This document shows, in pieces, positions 7,385 through 15,723 of a DNA stretch of 64,000 bases (the first letter of the stretch is position 1; each line of letters begins with the position of its first letter). The stretch comes from CAMPKL01 sp963805925 (GTDB lineage Bacteria; Acidobacteriota; Terriglobia; Bryobacterales; UBA6623). The notes beneath the pieces were generated by a model. It was not told the DNA's origin. It was given only the letters and a program-made list of their open reading frames with translations, and made no database searches. The translations under genes were made by a program, and so were the position numbers. Location of the stretch: contig CAWDWB010000003.1 of assembly GCA_963805925.1 (NCBI GenBank), forward strand, positions 124,001-188,000. The letters run 5' to 3'.

Positions 7385-8173
7385 ATGCTCATGAATCTGT
7401 TCTGGTCGTCCTTCTTGCGCCATGCCGCCCGGCAATCCGACACAGGGTCCATCCGCCAATTCGGGGGACTGGAAGCGGCTTGGGTGCATTCGCTCATGCC
7501 GATCAATAACGCGACGTATCTCGCTGAGCAGGTTACGAGCGAGGCGGACTTGCGCGCCTGTTTCGCCTCAGCCGTGGACGACGCCGCGCCGCACCAGAAG
7601 CCCTGGGCGTTCTTCCTCTACGAACCATATGCGGCGAGCTTGAATGCCGAGCAAGTCGCTGCGGCGGCAGCGGACTCGGGACTGGCAAACATCATGGGCG
7701 TCGAGGTGATGACCGGCGACGCAGGGGAATTAAAGCCGCCCAAGCGTCCGCTGCCGGAGCTCGAGTACCGCCGAGTCAACGCCCGCGAAGACTGCTGGAC
7801 CGTTTTCGACATCAACATGCGCTGCTACGGAATGCCCGCGTTCATGACCGACAGTATCGTGGACGCCAAGGCCTACTACAAGGACCCGCAGCGCGAGTTC
7901 GGCTTCGTCGCCTTCGCCGACGGCGCTGCCGTCAGTACGGCCTCGGTCATTGAATTGGACGGCTGGCTGTATGTGGCGCTCGTCGCGACCGAACCGGACC
8001 ACCGTCAGAAGGGCTATGCCGAGGCCGTGATGCGCCATGCATTGACGGCCGCCGCGGCTGAGTTGGGAATTACGCGCACGGCGCTCGACGCCAGCGCCAT
8101 GGGCGCCCCGCTCTACCTGCAAATGGGTTATCAACGCACCGGCGAAAGCTGGAGCATGTACATGCCTGAGTAA
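7385..8173 (+). CDS. GNAT family N-acetyltransferase
   Basis: 262 residues. The C-terminal half (about 150-262) is a GNAT domain: the acetyl-CoA loop is seen as VALVATEPDHRQKGYAEAVM, followed by the helix and LYLQMGYQRTGESWSMY at the end. The N-terminal half (about 5-130), with GSIRQFGGLEAAWVHSLMP and KPWAFFLYEP, matches the two-domain GNAT-like proteins that open with a degenerate first domain. This supports the start at 7385 or at the Met two codons later. The acceptor is unknown. The gene abuts the convergent methyltransferase gene. Confidence 0.8.
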   Translation: MLMNLFWSSFLRHAARQSDTGSIRQFGGLEAAWVHSLMPINNATYLAEQVTSEADLRACFASAVDDAAPHQKPWAFFLYEPYAASLNAEQVAAAAADSGLANIMGVEVMTGDAGELKPPKRPLPELEYRRVNAREDCWTVFDINMRCYGMPAFMTDSIVDAKAYYKDPQREFGFVAFADGAAVSTASVIELDGWLYVALVATEPDHRQKGYAEAVMRHALTAAAAELGITRTALDASAMGAPLYLQMGYQRTGESWSMYMPE

Positions 8174-8785
8174 CTACGCGCCCTTGTGCAGCCGGTAAAA
8201 GAGCGGATTGACCTTCCGCATCGGCTTGGGCAACGCGTCAGGAGGGGGCGCGTCGACGTCGATCACTTTCCAGCCGGGGAAGGCCGCCTCAATATCGGCT
8301 TGGCTCGCACCGCGCGGCAACGGCGCGCGGCTGCCGGGGGCCCAGGCGAGCAGCAAGAGCCTGGCGTCAGACGCGGCCGCGGCGTCGACTTCGCGGCCCA
8401 TCGCCGCCCGCTCTTCATCGGTCAGTCCGTGAAAGCAGCCGATGTCGAGAAAGAGTCGATATCCGTCGCCAACTCCCGAGGCGCGTAGGGCAGTCACGTC
8501 GCCTTGGATGAACTGGACGTCGAGGCCTGCTTCGCGGGCCTTCTCACGCGCGGCTTCGAGAGCCTTGGGGACGTTGTCGAGGCCCGTGACCTGCCAACCC
8601 CGCCTGGCTAAATCAATCGACTGCGCACCGCGGCCGCAACCTAGGTCCAAGGCCTTGCCGAACGGCGCTTCCCGGCCCTGCTGCTCGCGGTCAAACAACT
8701 TCGTGATGAGTTCCGAGCCGCGTGCGGCCGCGCCCTCCCAGGGAGTGATCCCCAGCCGATACGCCAAGCGATAAAACAGGCTCAT
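8174..8785 (-). CDS. Class I SAM-dependent methyltransferase
   Basis: 203 residues from the ATG at 8785. Motif I is KALDLGCGRGAQSIDLARRG, the acidic end of strand 2 is VTGLDNVPKALEAAREKA, and VQFIQGDVTAL and FLDIGCFHGLTDEER follow in Rossmann order. The substrate is unknown; the N-terminal MSLFYRLAYRLGITPWE resembles methyltransferases of the thiopurine/TehB-like group. The start overlaps the previous stop as ATGA, so translation is coupled to the gene at 8782-9225. Confidence 0.85.
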   Translation of the reverse strand: MSLFYRLAYRLGITPWEGAAARGSELITKLFDREQQGREAPFGKALDLGCGRGAQSIDLARRGWQVTGLDNVPKALEAAREKAREAGLDVQFIQGDVTALRASGVGDGYRLFLDIGCFHGLTDEERAAMGREVDAAAASDARLLLLAWAPGSRAPLPRGASQADIEAAFPGWKVIDVDAPPPDALPKPMRKVNPLFYRLHKGA

Positions 8786-9225
8786 GTCGCGCCCTCCGCG
8801 CTGTCTTCCAACCAGAAGCGCTTTTCGGCCGGCTGGGCCACAAGCGCATCGTACTTGTACCCCAACAGGAACCGTTTGCGATAGGGGAGGAACGAAGTAA
8901 TGCATTCGCCGTCGGCGTGCTCGAGGGCGACGGCGATGGCGTCTTGGCTGCCGCCGTCTTCTCCGTTGGCGAACACGACGCTGTCGTAGCAGAGCGCGAC
9001 CGCAGCGACGTCGCCTTCAGCCGTCAGCCTGCGCAGCAAGGCCTCGTACTGCTCCACCGGGGCTGCCTGCGGCTCATCGTCGTCGCCATAGATCGCCAAG
9101 GGACTCAGCACGCCGTCCTCACCGATCTTTGCCGCAAAAGGGTGGAAGTCGTTGTACTTCTTTAGGGTCTGCTGAGCGAACGGCAGACAGAATTCAAGGA
9201 GTCGATCGAAGTCCGGATGGGCCAC
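8782..9225 (-). CDS. Hypothetical protein coupled to a methyltransferase
   Basis: 147 residues, acidic and soluble, with no signal peptide. It begins MAHPDFDRLLEFCLPFAQQT and contains FHPFAAKIGEDG, YGDDDEPQAAPVEQYEALLR and a C-terminal FLPYRKRFLLGYKYDALVAQ segment. The pattern resembles small uncharacterised proteins that are sometimes annotated as immunity- or chaperone-like; I cannot assign it. It is the first gene of a two-gene operon, with a 4-base ATGA overlap to the methyltransferase. Confidence 0.65.
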   Translation of the reverse strand: MAHPDFDRLLEFCLPFAQQTLKKYNDFHPFAAKIGEDGVLSPLAIYGDDDEPQAAPVEQYEALLRRLTAEGDVAAVALCYDSVVFANGEDGGSQDAIAVALEHADGECITSFLPYRKRFLLGYKYDALVAQPAEKRFWLEDSAEGAT

Positions 9226-9248
9226 GCGCTGATTTTACCCAAACTCAC

Positions 9249-10646
9249 TCAGAAGGCCCGGTCGGCCATCTCGCGGTTGAAGCGGTCGAGCACTTCGCGC
9301 ATTGCGGCTCCGCGCTCGGGGATCTGCTCGATCAAGTTGTTCGTTTCGCCCAGGTCGTCGTTGAGGTTGTAGAGCTCCCAAGCGTCGGGATTGCGGCGGT
9401 CGTTGCGCAGCAGCTTCCAATCGCCGACGCGCACAGCGATTCTCGGGCCTTGGCGCCAGAAGAACTCTTCGTGGGGCCGCCCCGTGTCGCCATCGGCCAG
9501 GTAGGGCATCAGGTCGACGCCGTCGAGCGGTTTGCGCGGCGCGGCGCCGGCTAAGGCCAGGGCAGTCGCCGAAATATCCAGCGACATCACCGGGCGATTC
9601 TCGACTTGGCCGGCAGGCAGTTTGCCGGGCCACTTCATCAGGAAAGGCACGCGCAGTCCGCCTTCGTAGACGTCCCCTTTTTCGCCGCGCAACGGCGCAT
9701 TACTCGAAGTCAGTTCGCGAGTCGGTCCGCCGTTGTCGCTGATGAAGACGACGAGCGTGTCGTCGTCTAGGCCGCGGTCGCTGATGGCCTTGAGGATTTC
9801 GCCGACGCCGTCGTCGAGGTTGGCGAGCATCGCCGCGAAGATGCGCCGGTGAATGTCTTCGATATGCGCGAAACGCTGCATGTAGGCATCGGCGCCTTGC
9901 AGCGGGCTGTGGACGGCGTTGTAGGCGACCATCAGAAAGAAAGGTTGTTCTTTGTAGGCCTCGATGCGTCCGATCGCCTCGCGCGTGATCGCATCGGTCA
10001 GGTACGTCTCTTCAGCAACGGGTTGGCTGACGCGCACGATTGGATTGTCGGCGTCGTAGGCCGGCTCGTCGTTGCCCATGTGCGTCGAATAGACGACCGA
10101 GCCATACTGCTTGCGGCCCTTTTCGCCGCCTGGCAGCGAGCGCCTGCGCAACATGGTCGTAACGCCCTCCCACGGCGGCGGGACGTAGAAATGGCCCTCA
10201 TGCAAGAAGCCGTAGAAATAGTCGAATCCGCGTCGCAGGGGATGATAGGGCGCCGTGCCGCCCAAGTGCCACTTGCCGACGATGGCGGTGGCATAGCCGA
10301 CGTTGTGCAGCAGTTGCGGGAACAGGGTTTCGGTCAACGGAAGGCCCGCGTTGGGCTCAACGTTCCCTGCCCCGATGGGGTTGAATTCGTGGCCGAAGCG
10401 CGTGCCGTAGCGGCCGGTCAGCAAGCCGGCGCGTGACGGGCTGCAATTAGGCGCGGTGACGTAGCCGTTGGTGAAACGCACTCCGCCTTGGGCGATCGAG
10501 TCGATATGCGGCGTGGGGATCTCGGGATTGCCTTGAATGCTCAGTTCGCCGTAGCCCAAATCGTCGGCGACGATGACGACGATGTTGGGCTGGCGCTGCT
10601 GGGCGAAGGCCAGCGACGCCATCAGCAACCCGAGCGCCAGCTTCAT
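9249..10646 (-). CDS. Sulfatase, formylglycine type, exported
   Basis: 465 residues with an N-terminal signal peptide (MKLALGLLMASLAFAQ). The sulfatase signature is complete: NIVVIVADDLGYGE near residue 21 (metal-binding Asp pair), the C-S-P-S-R motif at residues 68-72 where Cys68 becomes formylglycine, then GKWHLG and VVFISDNGGPT further on. It hydrolyses sulfate esters in the periplasm or outside; the substrate is not readable. It is the last gene of a three-gene operon and its ATG overlaps the stop of the SGNH-like gene (ATGA). Confidence 0.92.
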   Translation of the reverse strand: MKLALGLLMASLAFAQQRQPNIVVIVADDLGYGELSIQGNPEIPTPHIDSIAQGGVRFTNGYVTAPNCSPSRAGLLTGRYGTRFGHEFNPIGAGNVEPNAGLPLTETLFPQLLHNVGYATAIVGKWHLGGTAPYHPLRRGFDYFYGFLHEGHFYVPPPWEGVTTMLRRRSLPGGEKGRKQYGSVVYSTHMGNDEPAYDADNPIVRVSQPVAEETYLTDAITREAIGRIEAYKEQPFFLMVAYNAVHSPLQGADAYMQRFAHIEDIHRRIFAAMLANLDDGVGEILKAISDRGLDDDTLVVFISDNGGPTRELTSSNAPLRGEKGDVYEGGLRVPFLMKWPGKLPAGQVENRPVMSLDISATALALAGAAPRKPLDGVDLMPYLADGDTGRPHEEFFWRQGPRIAVRVGDWKLLRNDRRNPDAWELYNLNDDLGETNNLIEQIPERGAAMREVLDRFNREMADRAF

Positions 10647-11341
10647 CGAGACAGCGCCTCTTGGATCGCCTTCTCCGCCAGAGGCGCCATCACTTTGTAA
10701 CCGGCCTCATTGGGCAAGAAGCCGTCCTTGGTGAACTCGGGCTTCATCTCACGGTCGTCAGTGAGGGCTGAATAGTAGTCCAGATAAACGGCGTCTTTCT
10801 CCTCGGCATAGTCCCGCAGCCAGGCGTTCATGCCGCGAATTTTGCCGATGGGGCGCTGCACGGTTTGCGTCTCGGTGCAATCGCAGACGGGCAGGATCGA
10901 CGCCAGCACGACTTTGATCCCGTGCAGTTGGGCCAATTCCGTCATCGACTGGAAATTCTCGATCATCATGCCCTGCGTTCCGGGGCCGGTGAGGCGTGCG
11001 ATGTCATTGGCCCCGGCTTGGATGATGACCACGGCAGGATGTAGCGAAATGACGTCTTGGCGGAAGCGCACGAGCATCTGCGGCGTCGTCTGTTTGGCGA
11101 TGCCGCGGTTGAGGTAGGGCTTGCCGGCGAAAAACTCCTTGCTCCAGAAATCGGTGATGTCGTCGCCAAGAAAAACGACGCGATTCTCACCCGGTTTCGG
11201 GGCCCGCAGTTCGGTGTCTTCGCTGCCGTAGCGCGTCAACCCGCCCCAGTCAGACAGCAACATGCTGATCGCACGCATATCCTGCGCCTGCAGGAGTGCG
11301 CTCCCGCCGAACAGCAAGACTGCGATCAGCAATCCGCGCAT
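10643..11341 (-). CDS. SGNH-fold protein lacking catalytic residues
   Basis: 232 residues with a signal peptide (MRGLLIAVLLFGGSALLQAQ). The fold markers of SGNH/GDSL esterases are all present, but three of the four name residues are changed: the GDSIT block reads GDDIT (Asp61 for Ser), the NRGxxGQTT block reads NRGIAKQTT (Lys83 for Gly), and DGLHPN reads DGFLPN (Leu209 for His). Only Asn112 in GANDI remains. The family usually cleaves acyl esters; this member cannot use the standard mechanism and may bind a ligand. The start at 11341 shares one base with the upstream stop (TAATG), and the end overlaps the sulfatase start. Confidence 0.8.
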   Translation of the reverse strand: MRGLLIAVLLFGGSALLQAQDMRAISMLLSDWGGLTRYGSEDTELRAPKPGENRVVFLGDDITDFWSKEFFAGKPYLNRGIAKQTTPQMLVRFRQDVISLHPAVVIIQAGANDIARLTGPGTQGMMIENFQSMTELAQLHGIKVVLASILPVCDCTETQTVQRPIGKIRGMNAWLRDYAEEKDAVYLDYYSALTDDREMKPEFTKDGFLPNEAGYKVMAPLAEKAIQEALSR

Positions 11342-12888
11342 TACTTCTTGATGCCGAAGCAATAGAGATTGCCGTCGTAGGTCGCGATGTAGACGCGGCC
11401 GTTGGCCATGGAGATGCCGCTGAAGTGATTGAACGACGTAATCTGATCGCCGCTGGACCACAACTCTTTGCCGGTCTTGCCGTCGAGCGCGTAGAGCACG
11501 GCGTTGGTCGAGTTCGCGACGCGCCACTCGGCGGTGTTGTAGAGGCCGACGTCATAGAGCGCCTGCGTCGTGTTTTCGCCGCTGCCGTAGGCGAAAACAA
11601 TGCCGTTGGCAACGATCGGCGGCTCGGCGCGGTTCATGTCGCGCGAGATCCAGGCCGGCTCCAGCCAATACCTTTCGCCCTCATTCTGCACGGTGAAGGC
11701 GGCGATGGCGCCGTCGACGACTTTGCCGTTCTCGATGGGAGCCTCGAACTTCGAATGCTTCTCGCCCCAGAACGGGGTCAGCACGTAGCGTGTGCCGTCG
11801 GAGTCTTGCCAACTGGCCATAGCGCCCCAAATGCCCGCCGACTGGAAGTCGACGCGCTCGTTACAAATCAGCGGCGTGCGATCGAGCGGCGTGCGGTGGT
11901 CGTCGCCTCCGATGGATTCGACATCCATCAGGTAGATGCGGCATTCCTTGCCGGCGTCGACCATCAGTTCCTTGCCCTTGAAGTCAAAAATCGCGGGCGT
12001 GACCTGCATGTCGAGATCGCGCTTGTAAAGCCACTCGGCGTTCGAAGGGCCGTAGTAGTCGACCAGGACCATCTCTTTGCTGTCGGGATCTTGCTGCACG
12101 CCGATGATGCCGTTGCCGTAGATCCCGTTCTCGGGGTCCCAGGGGCCATCTCCCGTGCCGGTGAACAAGATACCGTCCTTGCTGATCGCCGGTCCGGTGC
12201 GTCCCCACATGCCGCCGCCTGCCGGCCCCCAAGTGCCGACTTTATCGGTGGCGAGGTCATAGGCGTAGACGTAGTTATCGTTGCCGCCGCAGTGCTGGGC
12301 GGTGTGCGTATAGAGCACGTTGTCGACCAGGCTCAGGGCGTAGGGCTTGCCGTCCGGCGGCATGAACTGGGCCGGCGGAAAGGCGTCCGTGCCGTCAGCG
12401 AGGTTGAGGCGATGCAGGCGTCCGTCCCAGGAGGCGGCATAAACGATGTACTTGCCGGGCGCGTCGCCGGGACCCAGGGTCGGCGTGGCGGTGATGCCGC
12501 CTGGGCAGAGAACGTAGTGCCTGCCGTGCATCCTGGCGGGGTCAGCCGTGAAGTCAAAATGCTTGGTCCAGAGGACCTCGCCTTGTTCCACGTCAATCGC
12601 GAAGAGGTTGTCGGAGGAGCCGGCCACCAAGCCGATCTGCCGGGGGCCGTTCTCGGTCTCGACGCGGCCGGCGATCAGTGTGGGGAATAGCGAGTGCATC
12701 TGCAGCGGCTCGTTATCCAGTTTGATCCGCCAAAGCATCTGCATCTGGCCGACATTCTGCTTGGTGATGGTCGTTTCGTCCTGCTGCCAAGCCGTCCGGA
12801 ACTGGCTGGCGCCGTCGGTGAGCCAGTCCGCTCCGAGCAGCGCGCTGCAGCTCAAAATCATCACCGACCAGATTCGTAACGTTTTCAT
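11341..12888 (-). CDS. Exported PQQ-type beta-propeller protein
   Basis: 515 residues from MKTLRIWSVMILSCSALLGA (signal peptide). It has repeated quinoprotein-like blades: NLFAIDVEQGEVLWTKHFDF, YIVYAASWDGRLHRLNLADG, AVLYALDGKTGKELWSSGDQ and VYIATYDGNLYCFG at the end. No cytochrome motif is present and no known PQQ-ligand residues can be confirmed, so it may be a quinoprotein or a structural propeller. It is first in an operon with the SGNH-like and sulfatase genes. It is paralogous to the divergent gene at 12982 and has the same length. Confidence 0.85.
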   Translation of the reverse strand: MKTLRIWSVMILSCSALLGADWLTDGASQFRTAWQQDETTITKQNVGQMQMLWRIKLDNEPLQMHSLFPTLIAGRVETENGPRQIGLVAGSSDNLFAIDVEQGEVLWTKHFDFTADPARMHGRHYVLCPGGITATPTLGPGDAPGKYIVYAASWDGRLHRLNLADGTDAFPPAQFMPPDGKPYALSLVDNVLYTHTAQHCGGNDNYVYAYDLATDKVGTWGPAGGGMWGRTGPAISKDGILFTGTGDGPWDPENGIYGNGIIGVQQDPDSKEMVLVDYYGPSNAEWLYKRDLDMQVTPAIFDFKGKELMVDAGKECRIYLMDVESIGGDDHRTPLDRTPLICNERVDFQSAGIWGAMASWQDSDGTRYVLTPFWGEKHSKFEAPIENGKVVDGAIAAFTVQNEGERYWLEPAWISRDMNRAEPPIVANGIVFAYGSGENTTQALYDVGLYNTAEWRVANSTNAVLYALDGKTGKELWSSGDQITSFNHFSGISMANGRVYIATYDGNLYCFGIKK

Positions 12889-12903
12889 CCCGTGGACCTC
12901 TGC

Positions 12904-12932
12904 TTGAGACATTCTATACTTGTCGCTATATT
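12904..12932 (+). promoter_or_regulatory. Promoter of the plus-strand propeller operon
   Basis: TTGAGA (12904-12909), a 17-base spacer, TATATT (12927-12932). The start would be near 12939, about 40 bases before the ATG at 12982. Confidence 0.5.
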
Positions 12933-12981
12933 TTGGTCCTAACGCCCGGCGCGGGCCAGAACCATGTGGAGACTATACACA

Positions 12982-14529
12982 ATGCGCGGACATCTATCAC
13001 CGGCCCTATTCTGCTTGAGCGCGCTGGCCCTGGGCGCCGCCGCGGCGCAGGCGCAGGACTGGCGGACGGCAGGTTACGACGCACAGCGTTCGCAGTGGGT
13101 GCGGTCGAACGGCAAGGTCGCCGAGGACACGGTAAAGAGCCCGGACTTTGAGTTGCTTTGGAAGTTGCAAGTCAAGAACGAGCCGAGGCAGATGAGCGCG
13201 ATGACCCCGCCGGTCTTGCTCGATCGTCTCGTGGGGTTCCGGGGCTTCCGCGCCCTGGCGTTTTTCGGGACCAGCGACGGACACATCTACGCTGTCGATA
13301 CGGACTTGGCGCGCATGGAGTGGGAGAAGCGGATCGAATCGGGACCGATTTCGCCTGATGCGACAATCGCCTGCCCGGGAGGCTTGACCGCAGGGCTGGC
13401 CCGCCCGACTCGCACGGAGTTTCCGCCGATGCGCTTTCGCGGAGGCGGACGCAGGACGCCTGCGACGAGCGCCGTGGGACAACCGGATGCAGGAGCGGTG
13501 ACGCTGCAACCGCGCGAGCGCCCGGCGCCGCGCGCGGCGGAAGATCCCACGCCATCCGCTCGCGTCGGTCAGCCCGTGGGCAACCCGCTGGCGGGGCTGA
13601 GTTTGCTTTACGCGGTGACCAGCGACGGCATGTTCCATTCGATGCATGCCTCTAACGGAGCGATGCAAGTAGCGCCGATTCCGTTCTTGCCGCCGAACGC
13701 ACACGCGCGAGGCTTGATCGTGATTGACGACACGGCCTATGTCGCGACGGTCAACGGTTGCGGCGGCGTGCCGGACGGGCTATGGGCGCTGAATCTAGAG
13801 ACTAAGGAAGTGACGCAGTGGCCTAAGCCAGGCAACAAAGGTTCCGCCGTCGGGATGTTCGGCTTTGCCATGGGCTCGGACGGAAAGCCTTACATTGGCG
13901 GCCCCGACGGACTAATCAACGTCCTGGAGCCGAAACTTCTGGAATCGGATCGTCCGTTCCGGGTCTTCGCGGACGGCGTGGGCTTGACGGCGACGCCCTT
14001 GGTAGTCGATTTCGATAACCGCGACTATCTCGCGGCGGCGGGCGCGGACGGCTCAATCCGCATGCTGCCGACCGATTCCCTGGCAACGCCGCTGACCGCG
14101 AAAGGTTCGTCGGCAGCCTCGTCGTTGGCTACTTGGAACGATACGGAGGATACCACCTGGATTCTCGCCTCGACCGCGGACAGCGTCGACGCCTACAAAA
14201 TCGTCGAGCGCAACGGCACAGCGACTCTGGAGCGCGGCTGGACGAAGGCCATTGCGGCGCCATTGCCGCCGATGATTGTTAACGGCGTCGTCTTCGCAGC
14301 GGCTAGCGGGGAGTTCCGCGGCAGCGACAGCGCGGCAGAGCGCGTTCGCCGCTCAACGCACGCGACGCTCTACGCGCTTAACGGCGAGACCGGCGCGGAA
14401 CTGTGGAATAGCGGCGCCTCGATCCAGTCATTCTCGACCGGCGGCGGACTGGCTGCGGGCAACGGCAACATCTACGTTTCGACCTACGACGGGACTCTCT
14501 ACTCGTTCGGCTTCCCCATCGAGCACTAA
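12982..14529 (+). CDS. Exported PQQ-type beta-propeller protein (paralog)
   Basis: 515 residues from MRGHLSPALFCLSALALGAA (signal peptide ending QAQ). The ATG at 12982 has GGAG ten bases upstream; an in-frame ATG at 12964 has none. Blade repeats include HIYAVDTDLARMEWEKRIES, TLYALNGETGAELWNSGASI and NIYVSTYDGTLYSFGF. The insertion around residues 145-200 is rich in Pro, Arg and Ala and looks like a disordered linker between blades. It heads an operon with the cytochrome-HhH and DUF1080 genes. The opening (DWRTAGYDAQRSQWVR, LLWKLQVKNEPRQM) mirrors the divergent paralog. Confidence 0.85.
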   Translation: MRGHLSPALFCLSALALGAAAAQAQDWRTAGYDAQRSQWVRSNGKVAEDTVKSPDFELLWKLQVKNEPRQMSAMTPPVLLDRLVGFRGFRALAFFGTSDGHIYAVDTDLARMEWEKRIESGPISPDATIACPGGLTAGLARPTRTEFPPMRFRGGGRRTPATSAVGQPDAGAVTLQPRERPAPRAAEDPTPSARVGQPVGNPLAGLSLLYAVTSDGMFHSMHASNGAMQVAPIPFLPPNAHARGLIVIDDTAYVATVNGCGGVPDGLWALNLETKEVTQWPKPGNKGSAVGMFGFAMGSDGKPYIGGPDGLINVLEPKLLESDRPFRVFADGVGLTATPLVVDFDNRDYLAAAGADGSIRMLPTDSLATPLTAKGSSAASSLATWNDTEDTTWILASTADSVDAYKIVERNGTATLERGWTKAIAAPLPPMIVNGVVFAAASGEFRGSDSAAERVRRSTHATLYALNGETGAELWNSGASIQSFSTGGGLAAGNGNIYVSTYDGTLYSFGFPIEH

Positions 14530-14538
14530 ACTGAGGTC

Positions 14539-14997
14539 ATGAAGTTTTTGTTGAATGCCGCGGCCCTGCTGCTGCTTTTTTCGGTCACCGCTTTGGCGCA
14601 GTTGCCTGAAGGTCCCGGCAAGGCCGAAACCGAGCGATTGTGCCAAACCTGTCACGACCTGCAGAAAGCTGTCTCGCTGCGTCAGGACGAAGCAGGCTGG
14701 GGCGGCACGGTCAACAAGATGGTCGAGTTAGGCGCCCAGGTCAGTTCCGACGACACCGTCGCCATCGTCACCTATCTCGCGAAGTCGTTCCCGGCCGAAG
14801 AGTTGCCCTCCTTGAATCTGAACAAGGCTCGCGCCATCCAACTGGAAAGCCGCCTGTCGCTGAAGCGTTCCGAAGCGGCGGCCATCATCAAATACCGCAA
14901 GGAGCACGGCGACTTCACGTCTCTCGAAGACGTCAAGAAGGTGCCCGGCATCGACTTCGCCAAGATTGAAGCCAAGAAAGACAGCTTGGTTTTTTAA
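14539..14997 (+). CDS. Exported cytochrome c fused to helix-hairpin-helix
   Basis: 152 residues. A signal peptide (MKFLLNAAALLLLFSVTALAQ) is followed by a mono-heme site, C35-x-x-C38-H39 in LCQTCHDL, with the rest of a small cytochrome-like helix set up to about residue 90. From about residue 92 a ComEA-like helix-hairpin-helix pair follows (LNLNKARAIQLESRLSLKRS, then YRKEHGDFTSLEDVKKVPGI). The HhH part in an exported heme protein is unusual, and DNA binding is not assured. It lies nine bases after the propeller gene, whose electron acceptor it could be. Confidence 0.85.
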   Translation: MKFLLNAAALLLLFSVTALAQLPEGPGKAETERLCQTCHDLQKAVSLRQDEAGWGGTVNKMVELGAQVSSDDTVAIVTYLAKSFPAEELPSLNLNKARAIQLESRLSLKRSEAAAIIKYRKEHGDFTSLEDVKKVPGIDFAKIEAKKDSLVF

Positions 14998-15006
14998 GGA
15001 GCAACC

Positions 15007-15723
15007 ATGTCCGTCCGTTCCCTCATCGCCGTTCTCTGTTTGACCGTCGGCAGCGCATTCGCTCAGCCCAAGATGCCGACGCCGATCTCTGACGACACGA
15101 CCGGCTTCACGCAGATTTTCGACGGCAAGACGCTCGCCGGCTGGGACGGCGACCCGACGTTCTGGAGCGCGAAAGACGGCGAGATCGTCGGCGAAAGCAC
15201 GGTCGCGAATCCGGTCAAGATCAACACGTTCTTGATTTGGCGCGGCGGAGCGCCCGGCGATTTTGAGTTAAAGCTGGAGTACAAGATCAACAGCACGAAC
15301 AGCGGCATTCAGTACCGCAGCGTCGAGCTGCCGGACGTCGCCAAGTGGGTGCTCAAGGGCTACCAGGCGGACATCGACGCCGAGAACAGGTATACGGGTC
15401 AAATTTACGAAGAGCGCGGAAGAGGCTTCTTGGCGCTGCGCGGACAAGCGACGCACATCGGCAACGGAGAACTGCCGGCGGTGCAAGGTTCGCTGGGCGA
15501 CGGCGATGAGCTAAAGGCGCTGATCAAGGTCAACGACTGGAACAAATTCCATCTGATTGCGCGGGGCAATGTACTGACGCAGATCGTCAACGGCCAAGTC
15601 ATGAGCATGGTGATCGACGACGATTTGAAGAATCGCTCGCTAGGCGGGCTGCTGGGCATCCAGATGCATCGCGGAGACCCGATGAAGATCGAAGTCCGCA
15701 ACGTGTGGCTGAAGCCGCTCTAG
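15007..15723 (+). CDS. Exported DUF1080 (3-keto-disaccharide hydrolase-type)
   Basis: 238 residues, signal peptide MSVRSLIAVLCLTVGSAFAQ, then a single DUF1080 concanavalin-like domain: FTQIFDGKTLAGWDGDPTFW, GEIVGESTVANP, LKLEYKINSTNSGIQYRS and WNKFHLIARGNVLTQIVNG. DUF1080 proteins include 3-keto-glycoside hydrolases and many uncharacterised members. AAGGAG stands eight bases before the ATG. It is the third gene of the propeller-cytochrome operon and overlaps the convergent transglutaminase gene by four bases. Confidence 0.9.
   Translation: MSVRSLIAVLCLTVGSAFAQPKMPTPISDDTTGFTQIFDGKTLAGWDGDPTFWSAKDGEIVGESTVANPVKINTFLIWRGGAPGDFELKLEYKINSTNSGIQYRSVELPDVAKWVLKGYQADIDAENRYTGQIYEERGRGFLALRGQATHIGNGELPAVQGSLGDGDELKALIKVNDWNKFHLIARGNVLTQIVNGQVMSMVIDDDLKNRSLGGLLGIQMHRGDPMKIEVRNVWLKPL

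Noticed and set aside
11296..12690. 464-codon plus-strand open frame
   Set aside because: Antisense to the propeller gene; Val/Ala/Arg-rich with no domain.
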